Part shown: piece after piece, positions 24,822 to 33,600 of the stretch | Layout: the number at the start of each line of letters is the position of its first letter | Numbering within the stretch: the first letter of the stretch is position 1 | Assembly (NCBI RefSeq): GCF_000455225.1 | Contig: NZ_HF954537.1 | Coordinates: 362,791 to 397,645, forward strand | DNA: 34,855 nt | Source of the DNA: Megasphaera massiliensis | GTDB lineage: Bacteria; Bacillota; Negativicutes; Veillonellales; Megasphaeraceae | Direction: 5' to 3' | Position numbers and translations under genes: made by a program | The notes under the pieces: model-generated | The model's input: only the letters and a program-made list of their open reading frames with translations | Database searches by the model: none | Told to the model about the DNA's origin: nothing

Positions 24822-24865
24822 CTACAGAAAAGACTTGCTGGTATATCCGTAGTGATATATGTACA
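24822..24865 (+). promoter_or_regulatory. Repeated intergenic element, copy 2
   Basis: CTACAGAAAA, CTTGCT and TAGTGATATATGTA repeat the words of the element at 23604-23665. TTGCTG and TATGTA are 17 bases apart here, so it could act as a promoter for the gene at 24889. Confidence 0.45.
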
Positions 24866-24888
24866 TGCCGAAAGAAACGGAGGATACG

Positions 24889-25170
24889 ATGATGACAATC
24901 AACGAAGGAATGAGAAAATACAGGCTGTCGAATCCCACCACGCCGGAGGACATGGAATGCCGCCGAAGCAAGATGCTGAACTTCGGAGATAAGGTGCTGC
25001 TTGCCGGGTACTACTACAATGGGCAGAACAAGCCTTCCTATTTCGGAGCGGTTTACGAGTACCTCGAAGACGGCAGGAAGACTTGCGAAAGCACCATCGG
25101 ACTGGCGGCGGTCAGCGAGGTCGAGTTTGAGGATGAAGGCCACGCAATCGCCTGGGCGATGCAGCAGTAA
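24889..25170 (+). CDS. Hypothetical small phage protein
   Basis: This 93-residue reading starts at ATG 24889 (or 24892) after ACGGAGG. It is not a family I recognise. It is acidic at the C terminus (EVEFEDEGHAIAWAMQQ) and has KVLLAGYYYNG, perhaps a small beta-rich fold. Its place after the DUF5049-like gene and before the terminase suggests a prophage accessory protein. The 121 bases after it hold no supported gene; a small terminase and HNH nuclease, often found here in related phages, are not evident. Confidence 0.6.
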   Translation: MMTINEGMRKYRLSNPTTPEDMECRRSKMLNFGDKVLLAGYYYNGQNKPSYFGAVYEYLEDGRKTCESTIGLAAVSEVEFEDEGHAIAWAMQQ

Positions 25171-25291
25171 GACACAGAGAAAAAACAGCAAAAGGGACGG
25201 GCCGCAAGGCTCTGTCTCTCGTACAGACAGATTTTAGAAAGTCGCAGAGATGCGGCTGTTTTTATGCCATTTTCGGAAGGAGGAGACGCCG

Positions 25292-26899
25292 TTGGCAGTA
25301 CGGAAACTGAAGAAATATAAGCCTACCAAGTTCATGGCGGATACCTCCCGCTATGACAAGAACCTCGCTGATTATGCCGTGATGTTCATCGAGCAGCTGT
25401 GCCATACCAAAGGCACATGGGCGGGAAAGCCCTTCGAGCTTATCGACTGGCAGGAGCAGATAATCCGCGACCTGTTCGGTGTGATAAAGAAAAACGGCTA
25501 CAGGCAGTTCAGTACCGCATATATTGAGATTCCGAAAAAGCAAGGCAAGTCGGAACTTGCGGCGGCTGTGGCGCTCCTGCTCACCTGCGGCGATGGCGAG
25601 GAACGAGCCGAGGTCTACGGTTGCGCCGCGGACAGGAACCAGGCAAAGATTGTTTTCGATGTCGCTGTGGATATGGTGCGGTTCTGTCCTGCGCTTTCCA
25701 AGCGCGTGAAGATACTCGCATCGCAGAAACGGCTCGAATATCTGCCCACGCACAGCTTTTACCAGGTGCTTTCGGCGGATGTGGCGAACAAGCACGGCTT
25801 TAATACCCACGGCGTTATCTTCGATGAACTGCATACCCAGCCGAACAGAAAGCTGTTTGACGTCATGACCAAGGGCTCCGGCGATGCGAGGATGCAGCCG
25901 CTGTTCTTCCTCATTACCACGGCAGGCAATGATACGCATTCCATCTGCTATGAACAGCATGAGAAGGCTCTCGACATCATGAGCGGAAGGAAAATCGATT
26001 CGACCTTCTATCCTGTTATCTATGGTGCGGACGAGTCGGAGGACTGGACTGATCCCGCCGTGTGGAAAAAGGCAAATCCCTCGCTCGGTATCACGGTTGG
26101 CATTGACAAGGTAAAAGCCGCCTGCGACTCCGCAAAGCAGAATCCCGGCGAGGAGAACGCTTTCAGGCAGCTGCGTCTTAACCAGTGGGTGAAACAATCC
26201 GTCAGATGGATGCCGATGGACAGGTGGGATGCCTGTTCCTTCGCTGTGAGCGAGGACGATCTGGAAGGGCGAATCTGTTACGGCGGGCTTGACCTTTCAA
26301 GTACCACGGACATCACGGCGTTTGTGCTGGTATTCCCTCCGCAGGATGAGGAGGACAAATACAGTATCCTGCCGTACTTCTGGGTGCCGGAGGATACTCT
26401 TGACCTTCGGGTAAAGCGCGATCATGTTCCCTACGACCTGTGGGAGCGTCAGGGCTTGCTTATGACCACGGAGGGAAATGTTGTTCATTACGGCTTTATT
26501 GAGAAATTTATCGAAGAGCTTGGCACAAGGTTTAATATACGGGAGATTGCCTTTGACCGCTGGGGCGCGGTGCAGATGGTGCAGAACCTCGAGGGAATGG
26601 GCTTTACCGTTGTTCCATTTGGACAAGGGTTCAAGGATATGAGTCCTCCAACCAAAGAATTCATGAAGCTTACATTGGGAGGACGCATCGCCCACGGCGG
26701 ACACCCTGTCCTTCGGTGGAATATGGACAACATCTTCATCCGCACCGACCCGGCTGGGAATATTAAAGCCGATAAGGAAAAATCCACGGAAAAGATTGAC
26801 GGGGCAATTGCGACCATCATGGCTCTTGACCGCGCAATACGCTGCGGAAATGACAATACTGTCTCGGTCTACGACAGCCGCGGTATTTTATTCATATGA
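25292..26899 (+). CDS. Phage terminase large subunit
   Basis: This 535-residue HK97-type terminase ATPase/nuclease packages phage DNA. The Walker A-like PKKQGKSE (81-88) and Walker B VIFDEL (175-180) lie in the ATPase half. The nuclease half has the acidic YGGLDLSSTTD (D334, D340). I place the start at TTG 25292 after AAGGAGGAGA, which gives the usual AVRKLKKYKP start; the 14 codons before it do not fit the family. No small subunit gene is seen upstream. It is intact as read, although its partners are absent. Confidence 0.9.
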   Translation: MAVRKLKKYKPTKFMADTSRYDKNLADYAVMFIEQLCHTKGTWAGKPFELIDWQEQIIRDLFGVIKKNGYRQFSTAYIEIPKKQGKSELAAAVALLLTCGDGEERAEVYGCAADRNQAKIVFDVAVDMVRFCPALSKRVKILASQKRLEYLPTHSFYQVLSADVANKHGFNTHGVIFDELHTQPNRKLFDVMTKGSGDARMQPLFFLITTAGNDTHSICYEQHEKALDIMSGRKIDSTFYPVIYGADESEDWTDPAVWKKANPSLGITVGIDKVKAACDSAKQNPGEENAFRQLRLNQWVKQSVRWMPMDRWDACSFAVSEDDLEGRICYGGLDLSSTTDITAFVLVFPPQDEEDKYSILPYFWVPEDTLDLRVKRDHVPYDLWERQGLLMTTEGNVVHYGFIEKFIEELGTRFNIREIAFDRWGAVQMVQNLEGMGFTVVPFGQGFKDMSPPTKEFMKLTLGGRIAHGGHPVLRWNMDNIFIRTDPAGNIKADKEKSTEKIDGAIATIMALDRAIRCGNDNTVSVYDSRGILFI

Positions 26900-26930
26900 C
26901 CTCTACATATTTGACCTTAAATGGAAAGGA

Positions 26931-26993
26931 ATATTAAGGGTTTATTCCCTTAATATCTTGATTTTTACCTTATAATATACTAAAATTTAAGGG
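26931..26993 (+). promoter_or_regulatory. Fic gene promoter and palindromic operator
   Basis: A perfect inverted repeat with 10-bp arms (ATATTAAGGG at 26931-26940, CCCTTAATAT at 26947-26956, six-base spacer) lies just upstream of TTGATT (26958-26963) and TAAAAT (26981-26986), 17 bases apart. Another TTAAGGG half-site is at 26987-26993. The layout suggests a regulator binds around the promoter. Confidence 0.72.
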
Positions 26994-27014
26994 TAAAAGA
27001 TGGGAGGTAAGGAA

Positions 27015-28061
27015 ATGAGAGTGTTCAACTACTCATTGATTCGGGATAAAAAGTGGGATTCCGATCTGCTGGGGCTTATCGCCGCCATATACAAAGAGGC
27101 CGGAAAACAGGAGATGTATCTGAAGCAGAGACCGGAGGAACTTGAGAAATTGGTGGAGATAGCCAAGGTGCAGAGTACCGAGGCATCAAATGCCATCGAA
27201 GGGATTGTTACCACGAACACACGCATCAGGCAGCTTGTTGAAGAGAAAACAATACCAAGGAACCGGGATGAGCAGGAAATCGCAGGTTACAGGGATGTGC
27301 TTGGTATCATTCACGAGAGCTTTGATGCAATCCCTATTACACAGAACTATATTCTTCAACTGCACAAAATCCTCTATAGCCACATGAATAATCCCGTGGC
27401 AGGAAGGACGAAAACAGTACAGAACTATATCAGTGCGACTTATCCGGACGGGCATAGGGAAACGCTCTTTACTCCGGTTGCGCCTTTCGAGACGCCGGCT
27501 GCGCTGGACAAGCTGTGCGAGGAATACAACCGTGTTATCGGGAATATGGAACTTGAACCGCTGATTGCGATTCCTGTTTTTATACACGATTTTCTTTGTA
27601 TCCATCCGTTTAATGACGGAAACGGGCGTATGAGCAGATTGCTTACAACGCTCCTTTTATACAGAAGCGGATTCTATGTCGGAAAATATATTTCTTTGGA
27701 AGCGAAGATCGCTAAGAATAAGGATTTATATTATGATGCGCTGTCTGCGTCACAGGATGGTTGGCATGAGGGAGCAGATGATCCTGTCCCGTTTATCAAA
27801 TACCTTCTTGGAACGATCCTTGCGGCCTACAGGGATTTTGAGGACCGTTTCTCCCTTGTGGAAATCAAACGATCCGCACTGGATATAGTGCGGCTTGCAG
27901 CGCAAAACAAGATAGGTCGTTTTACCAAACAGGATATTCGGGAACTTTGTCCGTCTCTCAGCGTCAGTTCCGTAGAGGGAGCGCTGCGCAAGCTGGTGGC
28001 TTCCGGCGAACTGAGACGCAAGGGAAGCGGCAAAAGCACCTGCTACTACAGAATAAAGTAG
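27015..28061 (+). CDS. Class II Fic-domain protein with C-terminal winged helix
   Basis: This 348-residue protein starts at ATG 27015 after GGGAGGTAAGG. It has the Fic motif HPFNDGNGRMSR (197-208; catalytic His197). Upstream is the inhibitory helix motif SNAIEG (58-63; Glu62) that marks class II Fic proteins. Fic enzymes transfer AMP or similar groups onto target proteins. Residues ~285-348 look like a winged helix (FTKQDIRELCPSLSVSSVEGALRK), so it may bind DNA and control itself. Its own promoter, operator array and terminator lie between terminase and portal, like a phage moron. Targets unknown. Confidence 0.9.
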   Translation: MRVFNYSLIRDKKWDSDLLGLIAAIYKEAGKQEMYLKQRPEELEKLVEIAKVQSTEASNAIEGIVTTNTRIRQLVEEKTIPRNRDEQEIAGYRDVLGIIHESFDAIPITQNYILQLHKILYSHMNNPVAGRTKTVQNYISATYPDGHRETLFTPVAPFETPAALDKLCEEYNRVIGNMELEPLIAIPVFIHDFLCIHPFNDGNGRMSRLLTTLLLYRSGFYVGKYISLEAKIAKNKDLYYDALSASQDGWHEGADDPVPFIKYLLGTILAAYRDFEDRFSLVEIKRSALDIVRLAAQNKIGRFTKQDIRELCPSLSVSSVEGALRKLVASGELRRKGSGKSTCYYRIK

Positions 28062-28065
28062 CATT

Positions 28066-28112
28066 CCCTTAAGAAGAATAACTTTCCCTTAATATTATGG
28101 ACATTTTAAGGG
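28066..28112 (+). repeat. Phased CCCTTAA repeats after the Fic gene
   Basis: CCCTTAA at 28066, CCCTTAA at 28086 and the inverted TTAAGGG at 28106 are spaced exactly 20 bp apart. The same words form the operator before the gene. The array may be extra operator sites. Confidence 0.65.
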
Positions 28113-28134
28113 AGAGGAAATCGATATAAGAGAA

Positions 28135-28169
28135 AGCATCTGCCTGATTACACAGGCAGGTGCTTTTTT
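28135..28169 (+). terminator. Terminator of the Fic cassette
   Basis: GCA.CTGCCTG and CAGGCAG.GTGC pair around ATTACA and are followed by a run of six T's. It sits 32 bases before the portal fragment. Confidence 0.85.
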
Positions 28170-28201
28170 CATGCGTCAAACAGGAAGGAGCGTGATGAGA
28201 T

Positions 28202-28360
28202 ATGGGAATATTCAGTGGGTTATTTCGGTCAAGGGATAAGCCTGCCGACAGCACGGCCGGATCGAGATACGCCTTTTACATGGGCGGAAGCAGCGCAGGG
28301 AAACTTGTGACGGAGCGGAGCGACGCTGTAAAAGTGAGTGAGACGCTTTGCCTTGGCTAA
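28202..28360 (+). pseudogene. Truncated phage portal protein
   Basis: ATG 28202 after AGGAAGGAGCG opens a 52-residue reading. Residues 1-40 (GIFSGLFRSRDKPADST, AFYMGGSSAGKLVTERS) match the usual portal N terminus that follows the large terminase. After Ser40 the match ends and the frame reads DAVKVSETLCLG then stop. Normal portals have about 400 residues, so only a tenth remains. This marks the right edge of the prophage fragment, at about 28320. Confidence 0.8.
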
Positions 28361-28439
28361 AGTGTCAACCGACAGGTTGACGAAAGGGGTAGGTTGGAGC
28401 AAAAACGAAAGAACGTTTTTTACAGAACGGCACTAAATA
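28320..28439 (+). other. Unassigned structured sequence after the portal breakpoint
   Basis: Hairpins GTCAACC-gaca-GGTTGAC (28364-28381) and AAAAACG-aaagaa-CGTTTTT (28401-28420) are visible in a stretch that has no protein match. The second looks like a weak terminator. It may be the end of an unknown element that cut the portal gene. Confidence 0.4.
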
Positions 28440-28650
28440 CCTGCCTGTCATTCTTGAACGGTGGTAAAAATCGGTATGATTGTAATGTAACAAAAGGAAA
28501 TGACTCAGAGTGAAGAATCCAGGCAGGAACTGCAGGTGTTAACTATGCGATTTCGATTATCCTATGCCGGATTCTTCGCTACTCATAATAATCTTTTTTT
28601 ATGTTTCTTTTCTTCATGTATGCTTGATACCGCTCAAGAATGACGGCAGG
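28440..28650. repeat. 211-bp nested inverted-repeat element
   Basis: Outer arms of about 22 bp (28440-28462 and 28629-28650) match as inverted repeats with one mismatch and one gap. Inner arms (28512-28525 and 28565-28577; GAAGAATCC.GGCA) match with one gap. Both pairs share a centre at about 28545. There is no open reading frame inside and no clear target-site duplication. It could be a miniature inverted-repeat element or a structured RNA region. Confidence 0.6.
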
Positions 28651-28945
28651 GGCAAGTGTGAGTAAAACCGAAAAATATGGAAATGACTCACACAAAAAAC
28701 TACACTGCTTTTCGGATACAACAAACAACCGAGAAAGAATTCATTATATTATATAAGTAAAAATAAAAATAAGAAAAAAGAAATTTGAAATTTTTATTTC
28801 CTTTCTCCATGGCACTCTTCCGAAAACCCCGTGTTAACTGAGAAAACGATGTTACATTTCCTGTGCTTTTTCATACTTCTTACCGGATATCTGTCATGCA
28901 TGATTAAGAATAGTACATAGTTATATAGAAAATATTTGATATACG
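28651..28945. other. AT-rich intergenic stretch, no gene seen
   Basis: About 295 bases of AT-rich sequence between the palindromic element and the adhesin promoter. GGAAATGACTCA at 28679-28690 repeats the same word inside the element at 28496-28507. I see no further gene or terminator. Confidence 0.5.
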
Positions 28946-28975
28946 TTGACATGTGGCTTATAATAATAATACAAT
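28946..28975 (+). promoter_or_regulatory. Adhesin gene promoter
   Basis: TTGACA (28946-28951) and TACAAT (28970-28975) are 18 bases apart, in an AT-rich region. Expected start of transcription is near 28982. Confidence 0.6.
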
Positions 28976-28988
28976 AATAGCGTCGATA

Positions 28989-29015
28989 TTTTTTGGGGGG
29001 GCAGCTTTTAGCTGC
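28989..29015 (+). promoter_or_regulatory. T6G7 tract and hairpin in the adhesin leader
   Basis: Six T's (28989-28994) run into seven G's (28995-29001). A hairpin GCAGCT-TTT-AGCTGC (29001-29015) follows, then the AGGAGG site. The G run is slippage-prone and lies in the expected 5' leader. Confidence 0.55.
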
Positions 29016-29037
29016 GATTCTCTTTTTAGGAGGAAAT

Positions 29038-30678
29038 ATGAATAAAATTTATAAGTTGATTTGGAGTAAGACGAAAAACTGCTGGGTCGTTGCGTCCGAG
29101 CTGGCGAAAGGACATGGGAAGAATAAATCACGCATCAAAAACAGCCTGCTTGCCGTCTTTGTCATATCTGCGCTTTTGGCGGGAGGCACGGCAGATGTAC
29201 AGGCTTTGACACAACAGGAAAAAGACGAAGTCAAGAACGAAGTTGCCAAATATTTGCTTGACAAGATTGCCCACGGCGGAGAAATCCCCGGTGCGAAAGC
29301 GGAATATGGGCCTACGAGTTTTCCTGAGGCGATTGCGAATCGTATTTTCTACTATGATGACGTTTCGAATAAAATCGGCGAGAAACTGAAGCATGACGGA
29401 CTGACACTCCGGTATTTTGGCGTACGTCCCGATTATCATGAGCCGTCCCGCGACTATCTGAACCGCTATGCCGACCCCGCATGGACCAACGTCAATAACG
29501 ACGGGGCATTCGGTAAACACGCCATGGCACTCGGCTACCGTGCCTTCTCGGAAGCCGACCACGGTGTCGCCATCGGTCGCTCCTCGTTGGCGGGAGGATA
29601 CAAGCGGGACGGCGGTTACGGCGGTGACGGCGATGTTGCCATCGGTAATATGGCTTGGGCGCTGGGGGACAAAGCGGTCTCCATCGGAGATAAAGCGCTC
29701 TCCGCCGATAAGAGTATTGCCATCGGGATTCAAGCCGAAGCCGGCGCGAATAAAAATGATCCGAAATCGATCCAACGTGACCCGAAAACGAACCTTCCCT
29801 ACGTTATCAGCGATATCGAAAAAATGAACTCGGCGATCGCCATCGGGCGTGATGCCAAGGCGTGGGGGCATCAATCCGTCTCCATCGGCGGGAGCGCCAA
29901 AGCCACGGGAAAATATGCCTTGAGCTTTGGGAACTCGGCGGAAGCGTCGGCGATGGATGCCATCGCTTTCGGCAATGAGACAAGTGCCAAAGGGATTGGT
30001 GCGATTGCCATCGGCAGTGACTACGACTCTTCGAGCGGTGGAGCGCAGGCGTACAGCGGTGACACGATTGCCATCGGTCGCAGCGCAATGGCCGGCAATG
30101 AAAATGATACGGCAACGGCATATAATACCGTCGCTATCGGACGGGAAGCCAGAGCGTACGGCAAAAACTCGATCGCATTGGGCGGAACTGCCAATGTGGG
30201 TGATGTCTGGCAAAAACAATTAGCTGAAGGCGGTACGGCGATCGGCAGCAGCGCCAATGCGGCCTTGGAAAACGCCACGGCTCTCGGATATAAGTCGATA
30301 GCCTATGCGAAGGACGCGGTGACCCTCGGCGCGAACACCAGAGCGGATATCGATGGCGGCGTGGCGTTGGGCAGTGAATCCAACGTAGGCTCTTATGCAT
30401 CTCCGAGTTACGGCAAAGCCGGTAAAGTCGGTTATGATCCGTTGGGAGCCGGCGCGGACGAAACTTCCACGTGGAAAGCCACAAAAGCGGCCGTTTCTGT
30501 CGGTAATCAGCAAAAGGACATTACCCGACAGATTATCAATGTCGCTGCCGGCTCGGACAACACCGACGCGGTCAACGTGGCGCAGCTGAAAGCTCTCCAG
30601 AGCAAAGCATGGAAAGACCTTGTTGCGTCGGAAAATAAGCTGGGGGGCGAGAATCGCTACCAATACCACAAGTATTAA
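29038..30678 (+). CDS. Trimeric autotransporter adhesin, N-terminal part before frameshift
   Basis: ATG 29038 follows AGGAGG. Residues 1-~56 hold the extended signal peptide: MNKIYKLIW.KTKNCWVVASE, a basic stretch, then a hydrophobic core ending near VQA. The rest is a YadA-like head of repeated AIAIGxxAxA/ALGxxAxA units (about 160-450) and a neck with NTDAVNVAQLKAL near residue 511-523. These proteins trimerise on the outer membrane and bind host or other cells. At the G6 tract (30642-30647) the frame shifts and a stop follows at 30676. The coding sense continues in another frame. As read, the product would lack stalk and anchor and could not be displayed. Confidence 0.88.
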   Translation: MNKIYKLIWSKTKNCWVVASELAKGHGKNKSRIKNSLLAVFVISALLAGGTADVQALTQQEKDEVKNEVAKYLLDKIAHGGEIPGAKAEYGPTSFPEAIANRIFYYDDVSNKIGEKLKHDGLTLRYFGVRPDYHEPSRDYLNRYADPAWTNVNNDGAFGKHAMALGYRAFSEADHGVAIGRSSLAGGYKRDGGYGGDGDVAIGNMAWALGDKAVSIGDKALSADKSIAIGIQAEAGANKNDPKSIQRDPKTNLPYVISDIEKMNSAIAIGRDAKAWGHQSVSIGGSAKATGKYALSFGNSAEASAMDAIAFGNETSAKGIGAIAIGSDYDSSSGGAQAYSGDTIAIGRSAMAGNENDTATAYNTVAIGREARAYGKNSIALGGTANVGDVWQKQLAEGGTAIGSSANAALENATALGYKSIAYAKDAVTLGANTRADIDGGVALGSESNVGSYASPSYGKAGKVGYDPLGAGADETSTWKATKAAVSVGNQQKDITRQIINVAAGSDNTDAVNVAQLKALQSKAWKDLVASENKLGGENRYQYHKY

Positions 30679-33600
30679 CAATCTTTCCGGGAGGGTACGC
30701 ACAAACGAGGGAGACATCGGGCGTCTTAAGACGGATGTAAGTACAAATGATTCAAGAATCAGATACTTATATAATAATATGCCTTTCATGCACTACGTTT
30801 CTGTAAAAAGTGAAGGCATGGCGCCGAATGAAGGCAACTACAAAAATGATGGCGCCAGCAAACGGGGTGCGATTGCTATCGGTGCTCATACATCATCAGA
30901 TGGCGATGGTGCCGTTGCTTTAGGTGCTCATTCATTTGTCAGAGGACAGGGTAGCGTCATCGTCGGTGAAAATTCGGACAATTATACCGGTGGATTAAAG
31001 GCCAAAGAAGGACAGTTTGATCAAAGCATTATTCTCGGATCAGATAACACTATCTTTGCTCAAAGTGCGGAAAATGGTGGTCGGGAAGATAAAGTTATCG
31101 GGAACATGAACAGAGTCGAGGAGTCTCACGGTACGTTTGTCCGTGGTACGGGCAACTTTGTGTATGACGCGTATAATGACGAAGCGCTGACCGATGAAGA
31201 TAAGCAAAAAGAGCAGGATTTCCTTGATCCTATAGACGGTGGCGACCCGACCGGCCTTTTCCAAAAAGGAAGAAGCCATGTCAGCGTCGAAGGTGACGGG
31301 AACTTGGTGTCAGGTTCTCTCTATACGCAAGCTTCCGGCGTAGGCAACGAAATTTCCAATACGGATCATGATGATGGAACGAGCACCCCGAAAGTAACCT
31401 ACAACATCGTGACGGGCAACAGAAATACCGTCGCCGACTCGAGTCATAACCTCATCATGGGCGACAACCACGAGTTGGAAAAATTCGGTGGAAATATCAT
31501 TATCGGATCGCTGACAACGAAAGCGGCAACCAAAGCATCGAACGTCACCATCCTCGGCAATGACGCCAACGTCGACGTCGAAGGCGGCGTGGCTTTGGGT
31601 ACCGGTTCGCAAGCGGCTACCGCTGCGGGCGTGTTCGGGTACGATCCCGCCACGGATAAAGCATCGGCAACAGACAATGCGACATGGAAATCCGGAAACG
31701 GCGCTGTCTCTGTTGGTACGGGTGAGAAAACAAGACAAATCACCAACCTCGCCGCAGGTCTGGCAGACACTGACGCGGTCAACGTTGCGCAGCTCAAAAA
31801 CGCTAAGACCACTGTCGAAGCGGGCGACTATGTGACCGTCACGAAAAAAACGGAAGACGGGAAGGGAACGACCTACACCGTCAAAGGGCCGGACATTACC
31901 GTAGATGACAACCTTGGCATCAAGGATAAAAAGGACGGCGAAGGCAAGACGGTAGGTTATGAGCTCAGCTTGAACAAAGAGCTCAAAGGCCTGACCAGCG
32001 TTTCAAGTGAAGCATTCAAAGTTGGCGATAAAACATATATCAATAAAGACGGTATCAATGCGAACAACACGACCATCACCAACGTGGCACCCGGTACAAA
32101 AGACGGCGATGCGGTCAACTTCAAACAGTTGAATGACGTTAACACACAGGTGACAACGAATAAAAACGCCATTGACGCTTTGACACCAAGAGTTGCGGCC
32201 AATGAAGGCAACATTACAAAACTGCAAAAAGGCTTCATCGTGAAAGACGCGGGAGAAGGCAAGGCGAATGTCACACTCGGCGGAGATAAAGAACCGGAAG
32301 TCACCTTCAAAGCGGCCGTAGACAAAACAACGGAAGCAACGGCGGACGGGTCCTCGCTGACCTCAACTGTCGATACGAACAGAAACGTCACCTACTCGCT
32401 GAACATGAAACAGCTGAAACAAGACCTCGGCATTACCGACGGCCCTGACGGCGTCATGAGCTCGTGGAAGCTGAAAGTAAAGGACGAAACAACACCGCAG
32501 GAAATCAAAAACGGCGAAGCTGTTACCTTTGACGTAGCTGCAGCGGATAAAGGACTCACCGTCACAAGAGACGGAAAGACCATTAAGTACGGTATCGAAG
32601 GAAGCAAGATTGACCTCGATGGCAATACGAGCATTACCAATCTGAGTAATGAAATCGAAAAGAGCAAGATCCATTATTTCTCTGTCAAGGACTTAGAAGG
32701 TCATCTAAAATCAAACTACAATAATGACGGAGCGAAAAAAGGCGGTGGCATTGCCATCGGTCAGAATGCACAGAGCAACGGTTGGTATTCAATTGCAGCC
32801 GGCTTGGATAGTAAGGTGACTGGTAACTGGAATATTGCTATCGGTGTAGAGGCAAATGTAACAGCAAAAGAGGTTAGCACAGCTATTGGCTATAAGGCGA
32901 GCGTAACGAAAGATGGAGCCATGGCTTTTGGTAAGGAGGCACAAACCGAGGCTGAGAACGGCATCAGTATCGGCACGAAGGCAAAATCGTTGGCGAACCG
33001 CGGAATTGCAGTAGGAACGAACAGCACGGTAGATCAAACGGGCGGCCGCGGCATTGCTATCGGTGATGGCGCCTATGTCGGCGCCAAAACGCAGGGTCAT
33101 CTGGGTACGGGCATGTCGAATCCGGGGGATGCATGGAACCCGAGCGAACCGTATTTGCCAGTCGCTGATGATACAGTAGCGGGTCCGGGAAAACTGGCAC
33201 GCGAAAACTCGATGGCGATCGGTATGAAAGCGAGTGCTTTCGGATTCCAAACGACGGCATTGGGTGCCGCCGCGGAAGCACATGACACCAATACGACAGC
33301 GGTCGGTGCCGCGGCGGTTGCCAAAGGGAATTACAGCACGGCACTGGGCAAACAGGCGCGTACATTTGAAAAAGAATCGACCTCGGTCGGTCATTGGGCG
33401 GACTCCCGCGCGGAATTCGCAACGGCTCTCGGCTCCAATACCATTGTGTACAAAAAAGGCGGCGTAGCACTCGGATTCGGTGCGCGTGCCTATGACGAAA
33501 ACAGCATCGCGATCGGCAGCAACTCCTTTGCCAAAGAAGCGGTTGACGGTAAGGCCTACCTCAGCGACGAAGAAGTGAAAGCCGCAGCGGGTATCGTCTC

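Larger units (their letters stand above)
20445..28360 (+). mobile_element. Decayed prophage fragment
   Basis: Methylases, small phage proteins, large terminase and a portal fragment lie on one strand. No integrase, capsid, tail, lysis or replication genes are present. The first gene lacks its N terminus, the second has an amber codon, no small terminase is evident, and the portal gene is cut off. This points to a defective segment with both ends lost. The edges are estimates. Confidence 0.75.

Noticed and set aside
25171..25320. A reading ending MPFSEGGDAVGSTETEEI as the tail of a small terminase
   Set aside because: It is open but lacks a start and any domain; too weak to call.
28993..29037. 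N-terminal extension of the adhesin from TTG 28993 through the G7 tract
   Set aside because: TTG 28993 lacks a ribosome binding site, while ATG 29038 follows AGGAGG and gives the canonical signal peptide start.
29128..30219. 363-codon open frame on the minus strand under the adhesin
   Set aside because: It is a shadow of the repetitive AIAIG coding pattern; the plus strand gives a clear signal peptide and head repeats, and the minus reading has no ribosome binding site or known domain.
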